Shown: positions 24,993 to 34,215 of the stretch, one piece after another
Numbering within the stretch: the first letter of the stretch is position 1
Layout of the letters: each line of letters starts with the position of its first letter
Virus record (IMG/VR): IMGVR_UViG_3300028646_000003
Span: 1-64,000 of that record
Origin: a virus
Direction: 5' to 3' (one strand)
DNA: 64,000 bases
Position numbers and translations under genes: made by a program
The notes under the pieces: generated by a model
The model's input: the letters and a program-made list of their open reading frames with translations, nothing else
Databases searched by the model: none
What the model was told of the DNA's origin: nothing

Positions 24993-27900
24993 ATGATACA
25001 AGAAGATGCATACAGAAATTTATCAGATAAAGAGCAAGCTATATTAAAATTACCAGTATTTTTTGATGGATATGATAATTTTTATCATCCAATAAGAGAG
25101 AGTGTAACAAATTGTAGAGATATATTAGTCGAAATGGATTCTGAAAACGGAATAATAGAGGTGATACTAAATGATGATAATGAAACAATAACAATAAAAG
25201 ATAATGGTTGTGGAATAATTTTAGATGGAGAAAGTAATGGAATTCCCAATTGGCGACATGCTTTTTTAATATTGTTTAGTGGAAGCAAAATGTCAACAGG
25301 CAAAACTTCTGGAGGCACAAATGGCTGTGGAAATACTATAATAAATTATTCTAGTGATTTTATGGATATTACATCAAAAAGAAATGGGAAAATATATCAT
25401 ATACAATTTATAAATGGTGGAGAAATTTCTGTTCCTTTTGAATGCTTAGGAACTACTGAAGAACATGGAACAGAAATAACCTTTAAATTATGTGATAAAA
25501 TATATACTAATACTGTTTTTAATGAAAATGAAGCTAAGGGTATTGTAGAAAGAATAGTTGTTACTAGCCCAAATATAACTTCTATATTTAAATATAAAGA
25601 CCAATGTTATACTTTTAATTTTAAAAATTTATCTAAATACCTAGAGTTTAAAGAAATTAAAGGAGAAATTAATAATATAATAGTTACAGAAAAAGAATAT
25701 GAAAGTGAATTTTATAATATTGATAAGCAAAAAAATGATATAGAAAAAACCAAAATTAATCTAGTAGTTAATTTTTCAAAAGAGAAGGTGTTACATTATC
25801 CATTTTTAAATGGAATTTATATGCCACAACTAGAAGACAATACGGTTCATAGAGGTCTAATAAGTGGTTTTAAAGATTCCATAAACAGCTATTTAAAAGA
25901 CAATAACATGTATGGAAAAGGAGAAAAGCCTATAACATTAAAAGATATTGAGGAAAGTATATCTTATATATGCGATGTAAATTCTACAAATGTATCATAT
26001 ACTTCTCAAACAAAATTCTCAACTAAAAAAGAACTTTATGAAACGACTGTTAAAACATACATAAAGGACTTTTTAGAGATTTATTCAATTGAAAATAAAG
26101 AAGATATGGATAATTTATCAAAAATAATATTAATAAATAAAAGAGCAAGAGAAAAAAGTGAAGAAACTAGGCAAAAAACTAAAGCAAAATTATCTGATGA
26201 AATTAAATTTACAGATGATATAAAAAACTTTAAAAATTGTATAACCAAAGACAAAGACTTAGCTGAGATATACATAGGGGAAGGATCGTCTGCACTTGGT
26301 GGAATATTACAAAGTAGAAAATCATTTTTTCAAGCTGGATTTCATGTAGGTGGTAAAATGTTATCTACTTTAAAAGCCACAGAAAAACAAATTTTTGCTA
26401 ATGAAGTAGTATATAACTTATACAGAGTATTTTGCTGTGGAACTCATTTATATAATTCAAAATTTAATGTGAAAACAAAAGATAAACCACCATTACCTAA
26501 CTTTAATATAGATAATTTCAGATGGAAAAGGGTAATTCTGGCAACCGACCAAGATATAGACGCATATCAAATTAGATGCTTAATTCTGTGTTGCGTATAT
26601 AGAATGTCAAAAGAATTAATAGAACAAGGATATATTTATATTGCTGAAGCACCACTATTTGAAATTACTACTAAAAACAAAGATAAAAAACAAGAAGAAA
26701 CTTTATTCGCTTACACTGATAAAGAAAAAGAAGATATAACCAAAGATTTGGACAGTAAAGGAATTAAATATTATCCACCTGAACGTAATAAAGGTTTAGG
26801 ACAAATGCAAAAAGATACTATGGCTAAAGCTATAATGAATCCAGATACAAGAAGATTGACTCAAGTAACTGTATCAGATATTGAAGCAATGATGGAAGTT
26901 TTTGAATTGTGGTTAGGTGATAACGTAGAAAATAGAAGAGATATGATTACAAATAACTTTGATTATATTGAGCATTTTGATGAGTGTGACAGTAAAGATG
27001 TAGTTCAATTAGTTAATGAGAATTATCTTCCTTATGCAATAGATATAGTTAAAGATAGAGCAATCATCGGAATTGATGGATTCAAACCTTCTCATCGGAA
27101 ATTATTATGGACGTTACATGAAAAAGGATTATATGATAAAAGAACTAAATCAGCTAATATAGTTGGAGATAATATGTCTTATAATGTACATGGTGATGGT
27201 AGTATTTATCAAACCTTAGTTAGAATGGCACAAGATGATACATTACTATATCCTTATGTAAATGGTAAGGGTAATTTTGGGCTACACACTCACAATAGTA
27301 AGGAACTTCAAGAAGCTCACATGAGGTATACTGAAGCTGGTGCATCAAATATTAATAAAGAATTTTTTAAGGATATTAATAAAAATGCAGTTGAGTTTAT
27401 GCTAAATTATGATGGGCAAAAACAAGAACCGAAATTATTGCCAACAACTTTTCCTAATTTGTTAGTTAATTATAATGAAGGTATCGCTGTAGGAATGGCA
27501 AGTAAAACTCCATCATTTAATCTTAATGAAGTAATAGATACAACAATTGCATACATATCAAGCAAGGATATCAATGTATCTGATTATTTAATTGCACCAG
27601 ATTTTGCAACAGAAGGTGAAATATTATATGACAAAAATGAATTAGAAGATATTTATAATATGGGGAAAGGAAATGTAACGTTACGTGCAAAATATAAAGT
27701 TGTTGATAATAATATAATAATCACACAAATACCATATAGCACAAATATTGAAGCAATAGTCGCAAGAATTAAAGAATTATGTTCTGATAAAAACTTATCC
27801 TATAAAGCTATAACAAATGTTATAGATACAACAGAATTAAGTGGAATATCAATTACTATAGAAGTGAAAAAGAACACCAATACTGATAAATTAATGTCAT

Positions 27901-29039
27901 TATTATATAAAAATACTCCTTTGGAATCTAAACAATCTTTTAATATGAATATCATATGTTTAGATGGAAAACCAAAAGTATTAGGAATAAAAGGAATATT
28001 AGATGAATGGTTGATATTCAGAAAAACATGTATAAAAAATGTATTATCTAATGACATCAATACAAAATCAAAATCATTACATCTATTGAAAGGATTAGAA
28101 AAGGTATTATTAAATATAGACAAAGCTATAGAAATTAATAGATATAGTGAAGAAAATCAAATAATACCAGAATTAATGAATGAATTCAACTTAGATGAAA
28201 TACAAGGAAAATATGTCTATGATATGAAATTAAGAAACATAAACAAGAAATACATTGAAAATGAAATAAAAGATATTCATGCATTAGAAGATGATATCAA
28301 AAACTTAGAATATAAATTAGAAACTGATTCAGAGATTGATAAGATGATTATATCAGATTTACAAAGGGTTAAAAAAGAATATGGACAACCTCGTAAAACA
28401 GAAATAATCTATGAAGATAAAGTGAAAGAAGTAAAACAAGAAGATCTAATTGAAGACTTTACAGCTACACTAATATTTACGAAAGAACAATATTTTAAGA
28501 AAACACGTAAATATAACGAAACTCAAAAAATTAAAGACGATGATGAAGTTAAAACAATAATACAATGTAGTAACAAGGATAAAGCTATCTTTATTTCAAA
28601 TCAAGGGAATGCTTATTTCTTAAATCTATGGGAAATCAATGAAAAGACACCAAGTACCATAGGTGACTTCTTACCAAATTTATTGCCACTAGAAAAAGAT
28701 GAAAACATAATAGGAATGTTGACTACTAACCAATATAAGGGAGAAACAGTATTAATGTATCCTGACGGGCATTTGGTTATAATACCATTAACCTCATATG
28801 CTACTAAACAAAATGCTACTAGATTAAAGAATAGTTTAGCTAAGAAATTAGGATTACCAATATTAATAACTCAAATAACTGAAGATATAGATATTGAATT
28901 AACTGATAATTTTGGTAAGACTAAAATGGTAAATACCACAGGATTAAATAGGAAAGACAGTAGAAACGCACAAGGTATAATAATTTGGAACTCTAAGAAA
29001 AAGGATTGGAATTTAGTATCTGCTAAAATTATAAAATAA
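24993..29039 (+). CDS. Single-chain type II DNA topoisomerase (GyrB-GyrA fusion), 1348 aa
   Basis: The N-terminal half is GyrB-like: ATPase motifs KDNGCGI near 70 and GGTNGCGN near 106. The TOPRIM domain has IGEGSS near 428, ATDQDID near 516 and NKGLGQMQ near 598. Without a stop the chain continues into a GyrA/ParC-like half: PYAIDIVKDRAIIGIDGFKPSHRK near 680 and the active-site Tyr in HMRYTEAG near 779. A C-terminal region from about 1150 resembles a pinwheel domain. One polypeptide thus carries both subunits, as in eukaryotic topoisomerase II. It would relieve supercoils or unlink replicated phage DNA. AGGAGAGTG precedes the ATG. Confidence 0.88.
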   Translation: MIQEDAYRNLSDKEQAILKLPVFFDGYDNFYHPIRESVTNCRDILVEMDSENGIIEVILNDDNETITIKDNGCGIILDGESNGIPNWRHAFLILFSGSKMSTGKTSGGTNGCGNTIINYSSDFMDITSKRNGKIYHIQFINGGEISVPFECLGTTEEHGTEITFKLCDKIYTNTVFNENEAKGIVERIVVTSPNITSIFKYKDQCYTFNFKNLSKYLEFKEIKGEINNIIVTEKEYESEFYNIDKQKNDIEKTKINLVVNFSKEKVLHYPFLNGIYMPQLEDNTVHRGLISGFKDSINSYLKDNNMYGKGEKPITLKDIEESISYICDVNSTNVSYTSQTKFSTKKELYETTVKTYIKDFLEIYSIENKEDMDNLSKIILINKRAREKSEETRQKTKAKLSDEIKFTDDIKNFKNCITKDKDLAEIYIGEGSSALGGILQSRKSFFQAGFHVGGKMLSTLKATEKQIFANEVVYNLYRVFCCGTHLYNSKFNVKTKDKPPLPNFNIDNFRWKRVILATDQDIDAYQIRCLILCCVYRMSKELIEQGYIYIAEAPLFEITTKNKDKKQEETLFAYTDKEKEDITKDLDSKGIKYYPPERNKGLGQMQKDTMAKAIMNPDTRRLTQVTVSDIEAMMEVFELWLGDNVENRRDMITNNFDYIEHFDECDSKDVVQLVNENYLPYAIDIVKDRAIIGIDGFKPSHRKLLWTLHEKGLYDKRTKSANIVGDNMSYNVHGDGSIYQTLVRMAQDDTLLYPYVNGKGNFGLHTHNSKELQEAHMRYTEAGASNINKEFFKDINKNAVEFMLNYDGQKQEPKLLPTTFPNLLVNYNEGIAVGMASKTPSFNLNEVIDTTIAYISSKDINVSDYLIAPDFATEGEILYDKNELEDIYNMGKGNVTLRAKYKVVDNNIIITQIPYSTNIEAIVARIKELCSDKNLSYKAITNVIDTTELSGISITIEVKKNTNTDKLMSLLYKNTPLESKQSFNMNIICLDGKPKVLGIKGILDEWLIFRKTCIKNVLSNDINTKSKSLHLLKGLEKVLLNIDKAIEINRYSEENQIIPELMNEFNLDEIQGKYVYDMKLRNINKKYIENEIKDIHALEDDIKNLEYKLETDSEIDKMIISDLQRVKKEYGQPRKTEIIYEDKVKEVKQEDLIEDFTATLIFTKEQYFKKTRKYNETQKIKDDDEVKTIIQCSNKDKAIFISNQGNAYFLNLWEINEKTPSTIGDFLPNLLPLEKDENIIGMLTTNQYKGETVLMYPDGHLVIIPLTSYATKQNATRLKNSLAKKLGLPILITQITEDIDIELTDNFGKTKMVNTTGLNRKDSRNAQGIIIWNSKKKDWNLVSAKIIK

Positions 29040-29045
29040 TATAAT

Positions 29046-29092
29046 AAATTAATGTAGAAAGTATTGACAAGCTATTATCTAGATGTTAAACT
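29046..29092 (+). promoter_or_regulatory. Box plus sigma-A-like promoter
   Basis: AAATTAATGTAGAAAGTA (29046-29063), TTGACA (29064-29069), 17-base spacer, TAAACT (29087-29092). Starts a transcript for the small genes after the topoisomerase. Confidence 0.72.
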
Positions 29093-29128
29093 AATATTAA
29101 CCAGTAAAGGAAATGAGGTGGTGAAAGA

Positions 29129-29431
29129 ATGTCAGCAGATGAACTACTACAAATGATATGGGAATATTGCAATACCAATACAAAACTCACAATAGAAACT
29201 ATAAATGAATTTATAGTACAAATTACAGACAATCCAAAACAATTAGCTTATGACTTGTCAGAAAGACTTGAAGAATGGTCATTGGATAAAGAGAAATGTC
29301 CCTTATGTGGAGAAGATATAGTGCAGTTGGGAAGAAATACTCAATCTAGTGAATATTTTGGGCAACCAACAAATGAGATAGAAAATATATACGGTTGTGA
29401 GAGCCTAAGTTGTGGATACATAAAAAATTAA
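29129..29431 (+). CDS. Zinc-ribbon-like hypothetical protein, 100 aa
   Basis: ATGAGGTGG precedes the ATG. The C-terminal part has CPLCGED and GCESLSCGYI, a four-Cys zinc-ribbon arrangement. Helical N-terminus. Function unknown. Confidence 0.6.
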   Translation: MSADELLQMIWEYCNTNTKLTIETINEFIVQITDNPKQLAYDLSERLEEWSLDKEKCPLCGEDIVQLGRNTQSSEYFGQPTNEIENIYGCESLSCGYIKN

Positions 29432-29469
29432 AACAAATTAATATAAATAAAAACATCAAAGGAGATGTT

Positions 29470-29805
29470 ATGATGAAACATAAAATAGGAGAAATAGTAA
29501 CAATAACAGATGATTTTGAAATAAAAGGTGCAATAGATAATAACAATACAATATTAGTCAAGAGTGGAGATACAGGCTTTATTGATTCAAAAGGATTAAT
29601 TCATTATATGACAGGAAAAGCCAGAGGAAAAATTCAAAATATAGAGGATATAGAAGTAAAAGGGTATGATTATGAATCTATTTCTAAACTAATTTATAAA
29701 AGACTCAATGCTGAATATGATATTGGAGAAATGTTAGAAAATGAAGATATAGACAAAATTGACTTTATGGAAACTATAGAAGATATGTTAAGTGATATTT
29801 TATAA
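29470..29805 (+). CDS. Hypothetical protein, 111 aa
   Basis: Starts at ATG 29470 (or 29473) after AAAGGAGATG. A box copy (AAATTAATATAAATA, 29435-29449) overlaps the end of the upstream gene. The first 60 residues look like a small SH3-like barrel (IGEIVTITDDFEI); the C-terminus is acidic and helical. Confidence 0.55.
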   Translation: MMKHKIGEIVTITDDFEIKGAIDNNNTILVKSGDTGFIDSKGLIHYMTGKARGKIQNIEDIEVKGYDYESISKLIYKRLNAEYDIGEMLENEDIDKIDFMETIEDMLSDIL

Positions 29806-29827
29806 TAAATAAAGAAGGCGAATTAAA

Positions 29828-30070
29828 ATGAATAAAGCATTATTACAAGAAAACAAAATCTACTGCCCAATATGTGAACAATCAAACTATCAATTAACAA
29901 GCGATTATAAATTAGTTGAAATAGAAAACAATAAATACGTAGAATTTGTAGCAAGATGCTTAACCGATGGTTGTAACGAAAAGTTTTATTTTCAGAGTGA
30001 TATAGGAATAAACAATCATTTTAACTTTGACAGAGACAAAGAGATTGAGATTAAAGATGAAATACTATAA
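29828..30070 (+). CDS. Zinc-ribbon-like hypothetical protein, 80 aa
   Basis: CPICEQ near residue 13 and CLTDGCNEKF near 53 form a plausible four-Cys zinc site. AAGGCGAA upstream is a weak ribosome binding site. Function unknown. Confidence 0.55.
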   Translation: MNKALLQENKIYCPICEQSNYQLTSDYKLVEIENNKYVEFVARCLTDGCNEKFYFQSDIGINNHFNFDRDKEIEIKDEIL

Positions 30071-30120
30071 GAATTTGATAAATAAACTATATTTCCTCAG
30101 ATAAATTTGACAATTTAGTG

Positions 30121-30150
30121 TTGACAAGGGTAGCCAACAACAAATAAATT
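30121..30150 (+). promoter_or_regulatory. Promoter candidate for the chemoreceptor-like gene
   Basis: TTGACA (30121-30126) followed after 18 bases by TAAATT (30145-30150). The -35 is perfect, the -10 is weak. No conserved box at the standard distance. Confidence 0.5.
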
Positions 30151-30174
30151 ATTAAATACGAAGGAGTATATAAG

Positions 30175-31041
30175 ATGATGAAATTATTTAAAAATGAAAA
30201 AGGTATAAAAGAAGCAAGAGAATCAATGGAAAAACTAATGAATGAAAAATTAGAAATAATCAAAAAGGAAAATGAGAACAAAATAAATAAATTAGAATTA
30301 CAAAATAACGAACTAAATACAGAGTTAGAAACCAAGAATAAGCTATTTGAAGAATATAAGAAATCAGTACAAGAAATAACCTTAAGACTATTAAAAGATA
30401 CTGAATCAATTAGTAATGCCATTGATTCCTCAGCAAGTATATCAGAGGAGTTTACGGCTACAGTAGAAGAGATCAACGCAACTATATTTAACATAGCCGA
30501 AAGAGTTAATAGTGCATACGAAAGTGCTAAAAACAATGGTGGAATAATGGATAAATTTAGTAGCGATATTGAAAATATTTATGATAATGCGAATGATTTA
30601 AATATTAAAATGCAAGATATTTCTAAAATAACAGAAGCTATTAAAGAAATTGCAAACCAAACAAATCTTTTATCATTAAATGCAAGTATAGAATCTGCCA
30701 GAGCTGGGGAATATGGCAAAGGGTTCTCAGTTGTAGCAGATGAAATTAAAAAGTTAGCAGAACAATCAAAAGGTTTTAGTTCTACGATAAGCCAAATAAT
30801 AAAAGAACTTCAAGTTATGGTTACTACTATACTTACAAAGACTGAAACTGGAAAAGAAAATAGCATAAAATTAAAACAAAGTAGTATAACTAGAATTGCT
30901 AATATAGAAGAAATTAATATTAGCATGAGTGATACATCTGCTGGAATGGAAGAAATATCAGCAGGAATTCAAGAACAAACTGCAAATATAGTTGAAATAG
31001 CTAATGAAATTGAGAAGGTACTAAAATTAATCAAGATATAG
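30175..31041 (+). CDS. Soluble methyl-accepting chemotaxis protein signalling domain, 288 aa
   Basis: Residues 10-70 form a coiled coil. Residues 75-288 read as an MCP signalling domain, with the conserved hairpin tip near 152-182: [19 protein letters not shown] followed by [16 protein letters not shown]. In bacteria this tip binds CheA and CheW. There is no membrane segment and no sensor domain. The flanking helices are shorter than in whole receptors, so it resembles a minimal cytoplasmic receptor. The phage could use it to change host chemotaxis or motility signalling; that is inference. AAGGAGTATATAAG precedes the double ATG and a private promoter candidate lies upstream. Confidence 0.82.
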   Translation: MMKLFKNEKGIKEARESMEKLMNEKLEIIKKENENKINKLELQNNELNTELETKNKLFEEYKKSVQEITLRLLKDTESISNAIDSSASISEEFTATVEEINATIFNIAERVNSAYESAKNNGGIMDKFSSDIENIYDNANDLNIKMQDISKITEAIKEIANQTNLLSLNASIESARAGEYGKGFSVVADEIKKLAEQSKGFSSTISQIIKELQVMVTTILTKTETGKENSIKLKQSSITRIANIEEINISMSDTSAGMEEISAGIQEQTANIVEIANEIEKVLKLIKI

Positions 31042-31078
31042 TTAAATACCGATATACATAAGAAAGTGAGTTGATTAA

Positions 31079-31669
31079 ATGCTGAATAGGACAATGCGTT
31101 TGTCAGTGGTATTATTATCAAGTAGTTTACTATTTATAATGCCAACAAATGCAAAGATACCATTCGTGGCAAATAATATTAAAGAAGAATTTAAAGTTAA
31201 CGAAATGGTACAGATAGACAATTTAGGATTAGTTAAAAATCCCATACAAATACAATATGAAAAAGATAAATTAGAAAGCGATAAGATTAAAACTGAGAAA
31301 CTTAAACAAGAACAATTAGAGAAAGAGAAAATAAATGAACTTCAATGGCAAGAGTTTGTATTAACTTACTATGGAGTATTGGAAAGTGAATGTGGTAAAA
31401 CAGATGGAATTACAGCTAGTAACAAACGAATTTCTCGTGGAATGGTAGCGAGTCCACCTCATATACCTTTTGGAACTAAAATAATTATTGATGGTAACGA
31501 GTATGTAGTTGAAGATAGGGGAAGTAGCAAATATATAAAAGTTAATAATGATGGAAGTATTAGATTGGATGTTTATACTCCTAGGCGTGAATCAGAATCA
31601 GATAGTCAATATAAAAAGAGAATTCAATCTTACGGAGTTGATAGAAAAGTTGGATATATTGTTAAATAG
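31079..31669 (+). CDS. Secreted 3D-domain protein (cell-wall active), 196 aa
   Basis: A signal peptide is evident (RTMRLSVVLLSSSLLF followed by a PTNAK cleavage-like site near 26). A coiled-coil linker (60-95) leads to a 3D domain: FVLTYYGVLESECG, RGMVASPPHIPFGTK, VVEDRGSS and IRLDVYTP. This double-psi barrel is shared with MltA-type and Rpf-like peptidoglycan lytic enzymes. Of the three namesake Asp, the first position reads ASP-P rather than VDP, while the EDRG and LDVY aspartates are present. It probably acts on the host wall. AAAGTGAGTTGATTAA precedes the ATG. Confidence 0.75.
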   Translation: MLNRTMRLSVVLLSSSLLFIMPTNAKIPFVANNIKEEFKVNEMVQIDNLGLVKNPIQIQYEKDKLESDKIKTEKLKQEQLEKEKINELQWQEFVLTYYGVLESECGKTDGITASNKRISRGMVASPPHIPFGTKIIIDGNEYVVEDRGSSKYIKVNNDGSIRLDVYTPRRESESDSQYKKRIQSYGVDRKVGYIVK

Positions 31670-31686
31670 AAAGGAAGGTGAAATAT

Positions 31687-31830
31687 ATGATAAATGGACA
31701 AACATTGTATGTAAGGTACAATCCATCAGGACAAGTAGTTAGAGTTGCTAGAGAAGGATACCAAGCAATGTACGTATACATAAATAATAAGCAAGTTTTA
31801 GTACCGATGTATAATTTGAGTGAGCTTTAA
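31687..31830 (+). CDS. Small hypothetical protein, 47 aa
   Basis: AAGGAAGGTG upstream of ATG 31687. Compact beta-rich peptide (YVRYNPSGQVVRVAREGYQ). Follows the 3D-domain gene by 17 bases. Function unknown. Confidence 0.5.
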   Translation: MINGQTLYVRYNPSGQVVRVAREGYQAMYVYINNKQVLVPMYNLSEL

Positions 31831-31859
31831 TTTTAAATTAAATAAAGAAGGTGGAACAA

Positions 31860-32048
31860 ATGCAAGAAATAGAATATGTTGATTTCCAAACTGCTAGAAA
31901 ATATATGGATAATGGCGGTAGATGCAGATTTAACAATAAAGAATACTTTATTAGAGATGGAGACTTATATTTAACTTATTTGACTAAACCAATGGTTACA
32001 AGTTTGTCTTTAAAAATGCTAGATTCAAAGAGATGGATACTATTATAG
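31860..32048 (+). CDS. Small hypothetical protein, 62 aa
   Basis: ATG 31860 follows AGAAGGTGG; the in-frame GTG 31851 is part of that site. No motif recognised. Confidence 0.5.
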   Translation: MQEIEYVDFQTARKYMDNGGRCRFNNKEYFIRDGDLYLTYLTKPMVTSLSLKMLDSKRWILL

Positions 32049-32076
32049 TCATTTAACTGATGAAGGAGTGATAATA

Positions 32077-32235
32077 ATTAATAAAAAATTATGTCTAAAT
32101 ATTCAATTTTCTAATTTGCTATTGAAGATGAATGATGAAGATATGGAAGAAGTATATAAATTATTATATAAAATCAACAAGAGACAAACGCAAGAAAATA
32201 AAGAAAAGATGGGAGAATATAATAATGAAATTTAG
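32077..32235 (+). CDS. Small protein with apparent ATT start, 52 aa
   Basis: GAAGGAGTGAT (32062-32072) is a strong ribosome binding site followed four bases later by ATT 32077. The frame stays open for 52 codons, ending KMGEYNNEI. The first in-frame ATG would leave only about 35 codons and has no binding site. The Shine-Dalgarno-to-ATT geometry is the same as at the primase gene. Helical, charged product of unknown function. Confidence 0.5.
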   Translation: MNKKLCLNIQFSNLLLKMNDEDMEEVYKLLYKINKRQTQENKEKMGEYNNEI

Positions 32236-32247
32236 GAGTGAATGAAT

Positions 32248-32463
32248 ATGGGAAGTCAAATGCAAAAGTTTTTAGACAAAGAAAAGATATTAGTAGAAAG
32301 TAACAAATTTAAACAATATCAAAAGGATTTTGAAACTCAAATTCGTGAGGCTGACAATGAAAAGCTTAGACAATATTTCTTAGAATATTCTGAGAGTCAA
32401 GAAGACGGAAAGTTATTGCAAGGTGCGTTTGAGTTTATGCAATGGATAATAGCTAATAAATAA
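32248..32463 (+). CDS. Hypothetical protein, 71 aa
   Basis: ATG 32248 is nine bases after AGGAG; ATG 32242 is in frame but too close. Charged, helical protein. No family recognised. Confidence 0.55.
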   Translation: MGSQMQKFLDKEKILVESNKFKQYQKDFETQIREADNEKLRQYFLEYSESQEDGKLLQGAFEFMQWIIANK

Positions 32464-32489
32464 AGAATAGAGATAAAAGGAGAATAAAT

Positions 32490-32765
32490 GTGAGTTATAA
32501 AGATAATGAAACAGTAAATATTACACTAGAAAGATATGAAGATTTGAAAGAATCATCTGAATGTTTATATAAGCTAATAAATTCTTTAGCAAATAGTTCT
32601 ACAATAACACCAAATAAAGAATTATTAATAAATAAGGAAAAGATTAGAGATGTCTATATTCAAGCAGATAGAATGTTATATATGCATTGTTTAAAACTAG
32701 GAAGTAAGTATGATGATGTTGAATTAGAAAATATTAAATTTAAGAAAGTTGAGAGTGATAAATAA
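32490..32765 (+). CDS. Hypothetical protein, 91 aa, GTG start
   Basis: AAAGGAG then GTG 32490; the overlapping ATG is out of frame and stops at once. Helical protein. Its TAA overlaps the next ATG (TAATG). Confidence 0.55.
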   Translation: MSYKDNETVNITLERYEDLKESSECLYKLINSLANSSTITPNKELLINKEKIRDVYIQADRMLYMHCLKLGSKYDDVELENIKFKKVESDK

Positions 32766-33040
32766 TGAATATTAAAAATGAAAACTTATTAAATGTTACA
32801 TACAACAATTTATCTAATTGTAAAGACTTAAATAATGAACTAAAAACATGGGGAATAAGTATTTGTGTCAATGGAGTATTACGAGATATTAATGATATTT
32901 TAATCGAGTTATCAAAGACATTAAAAGAATTGGTATTAGATGTCAAGCAAAGAGAAAATATCAAAAGTTATATTTGCAGTTTGTTAGGTGGTCTTAAATA
33001 TAGAGAGTCTATATTGATATTAATGAATAAATTATACTAG
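32765..33040 (+). CDS. Hypothetical protein, 91 aa
   Basis: Translationally coupled to the upstream gene through TAATG. Helical, Leu-rich product; no motif recognised. Confidence 0.55.
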   Translation: MNIKNENLLNVTYNNLSNCKDLNNELKTWGISICVNGVLRDINDILIELSKTLKELVLDVKQRENIKSYICSLLGGLKYRESILILMNKLY

Positions 33041-33059
33041 ATTTGTTAGAATTACAAAA

Positions 33060-33155
33060 AATCTCATTTTCAACAATGGGGCTATAACTAGCTTACAGAG
33101 GTTGGATATTAACATAAAATGCTGATTTTAACAACTGTTAATAAATTAAAGCTAG
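33060..33155 (+). repeat. Intergenic repeat element copy D
   Basis: AATGGGGCTATAACTAGC (from about 33077) forms GCTA/TAGC. It is followed by ATTAACA/TGTTAAT arms (about 33108-33140) and AATAAATTAAA before the ribosome binding site. Copy E at 38291 shares the GGGGCTAT-ACTAGC core. Confidence 0.5.
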
Positions 33156-33172
33156 AAAGGATTGAATAAATC

Positions 33173-33520
33173 ATGAAAAAATATTACAAATTAGAAACTG
33201 GCGATATTAATTTACAAGACTTATTATCATCTAGAACATATACAAATCCATATGGATTCAATCAATGTATTTACTGTGATAAAGACGTAGAATCTAGTGA
33301 TTGGAGAATATTTAAAATAAAAGATCAATCTCAATGGGTAACACCAACTAGATGCGATTGTGAAGGTGCTAAAAAGGAACTTGACTATAAATTAAATTTA
33401 GTTGAAGGATTATCTGAATTGGACAATTTAATTGATGAAAAAGAATTAAATAAAAAGATATTTAAAAATATTACTCTAGAGAACCAAAATGACTTTGAAG
33501 AATTTGAAGAAGAAGACTAA
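33173..33520 (+). CDS. Cys-containing acidic protein, 115 aa
   Basis: CIYCDKD near 35 and RCDCEGAKK near 63 form a possible zinc site. The C-terminus is very acidic (FEEFEEED). GAAAGGATTG upstream. Function unknown. Confidence 0.55.
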   Translation: MKKYYKLETGDINLQDLLSSRTYTNPYGFNQCIYCDKDVESSDWRIFKIKDQSQWVTPTRCDCEGAKKELDYKLNLVEGLSELDNLIDEKELNKKIFKNITLENQNDFEEFEEED

Positions 33521-33593
33521 ATCATAATGAGGTGAACTAAAAATAGCTTATATAATAAAATAAAAGAAATAAACATATTAAGGAGTGATTGAA

Positions 33594-33773
33594 ATGTTGA
33601 AAGCAATAATAAAATTTATAGGTTCAGTTATCACATTTTTAATAGCATTAGCTATTTTAGATTATTTTAAAGCAGATGTTTTTATGTACTTTGTGGTTGG
33701 AGTAATAGCGTCAGTGATCTCTAACGGCATAGATAATATTGTAGATAATACAACAATAAAAATAAACAAATAA
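33594..33773 (+). CDS. Small membrane protein, 59 aa
   Basis: ATG 33594 after AAGGAGTGATTG. Two hydrophobic segments (IKFIGSVITFLIALAIL and MYFVVGVIASVIS) suggest a membrane hairpin. Holin-like in size, but it sits in an accessory region far from the lysis gene. Confidence 0.5.
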   Translation: MLKAIIKFIGSVITFLIALAILDYFKADVFMYFVVGVIASVISNGIDNIVDNTTIKINK

Positions 33774-33797
33774 TATAGGAAGAGAGTGATTTGAAAG

Positions 33798-33977
33798 ATG
33801 TCAATGATATTAAATCCAGACATTAAAAAGAGAAAAGAAGTAGCAATGAAAGTTTTAGCAAATAACAAATATTGTCCATGCATGATTATTGAAAATGAAG
33901 ATACTAAATGTCCATGCAAAGATAAAAGAGAAAAAGACATTTGTATATGTGAACTTTATATTAAGGAGGAAATTTAA
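33798..33977 (+). CDS. Ferredoxin-thioredoxin-reductase-like small protein, 59 aa
   Basis: Contains YCPCMI, KCPCKD and ICICELY. The CPC...CPC...C-x-C set is the cluster-binding pattern of the ferredoxin:thioredoxin reductase catalytic subunit. The gene abuts a glutaredoxin gene and the anaerobic ribonucleotide reductase, so a role in thiol reduction for that pathway is plausible. Too short for a separate ORF call, but AGAGAGTGATTTG precedes the ATG. Confidence 0.6.
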   Translation: MSMILNPDIKKRKEVAMKVLANNKYCPCMIIENEDTKCPCKDKREKDICICELYIKEEI

Positions 33978-34199
33978 ATGATTTTATTAATTGGAAAGAA
34001 AAATTGTTCAGCCTGTAATATGACTAAAACAGTTTTAAAAAATAAAGGTATTGAGTTTGAATATAAATTATTAAATGATTTACCACAAGAAGAACAGGAT
34101 TTTTATATAAACTTAGCACAAGAAAGTAACATGCTATCATTACCATTAATAGTGGTTGATAATAAATTAAAAACATTACAAGAAATAATAAACAATTAG
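33978..34199 (+). CDS. Glutaredoxin-like protein, 73 aa
   Basis: GKKNCSACNMTK near residue 6 supplies a CxxC redox site and SLPLIVVD near 53 the cis-Pro loop of the thioredoxin fold. AAGGAGG overlaps the end of the upstream gene. It may supply electrons to redox enzymes such as the reductase next door, or act as a general thiol reductant. Confidence 0.75.
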   Translation: MILLIGKKNCSACNMTKTVLKNKGIEFEYKLLNDLPQEEQDFYINLAQESNMLSLPLIVVDNKLKTLQEIINN

Positions 34200-34215
34200 A
34201 AGGAGAGATAATATT

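Noticed and set aside
33531-33575. Very short leader ORF after AGGTGAACTAAAA
   Set aside because: Would encode six residues from a non-standard start; no evidence of translation.
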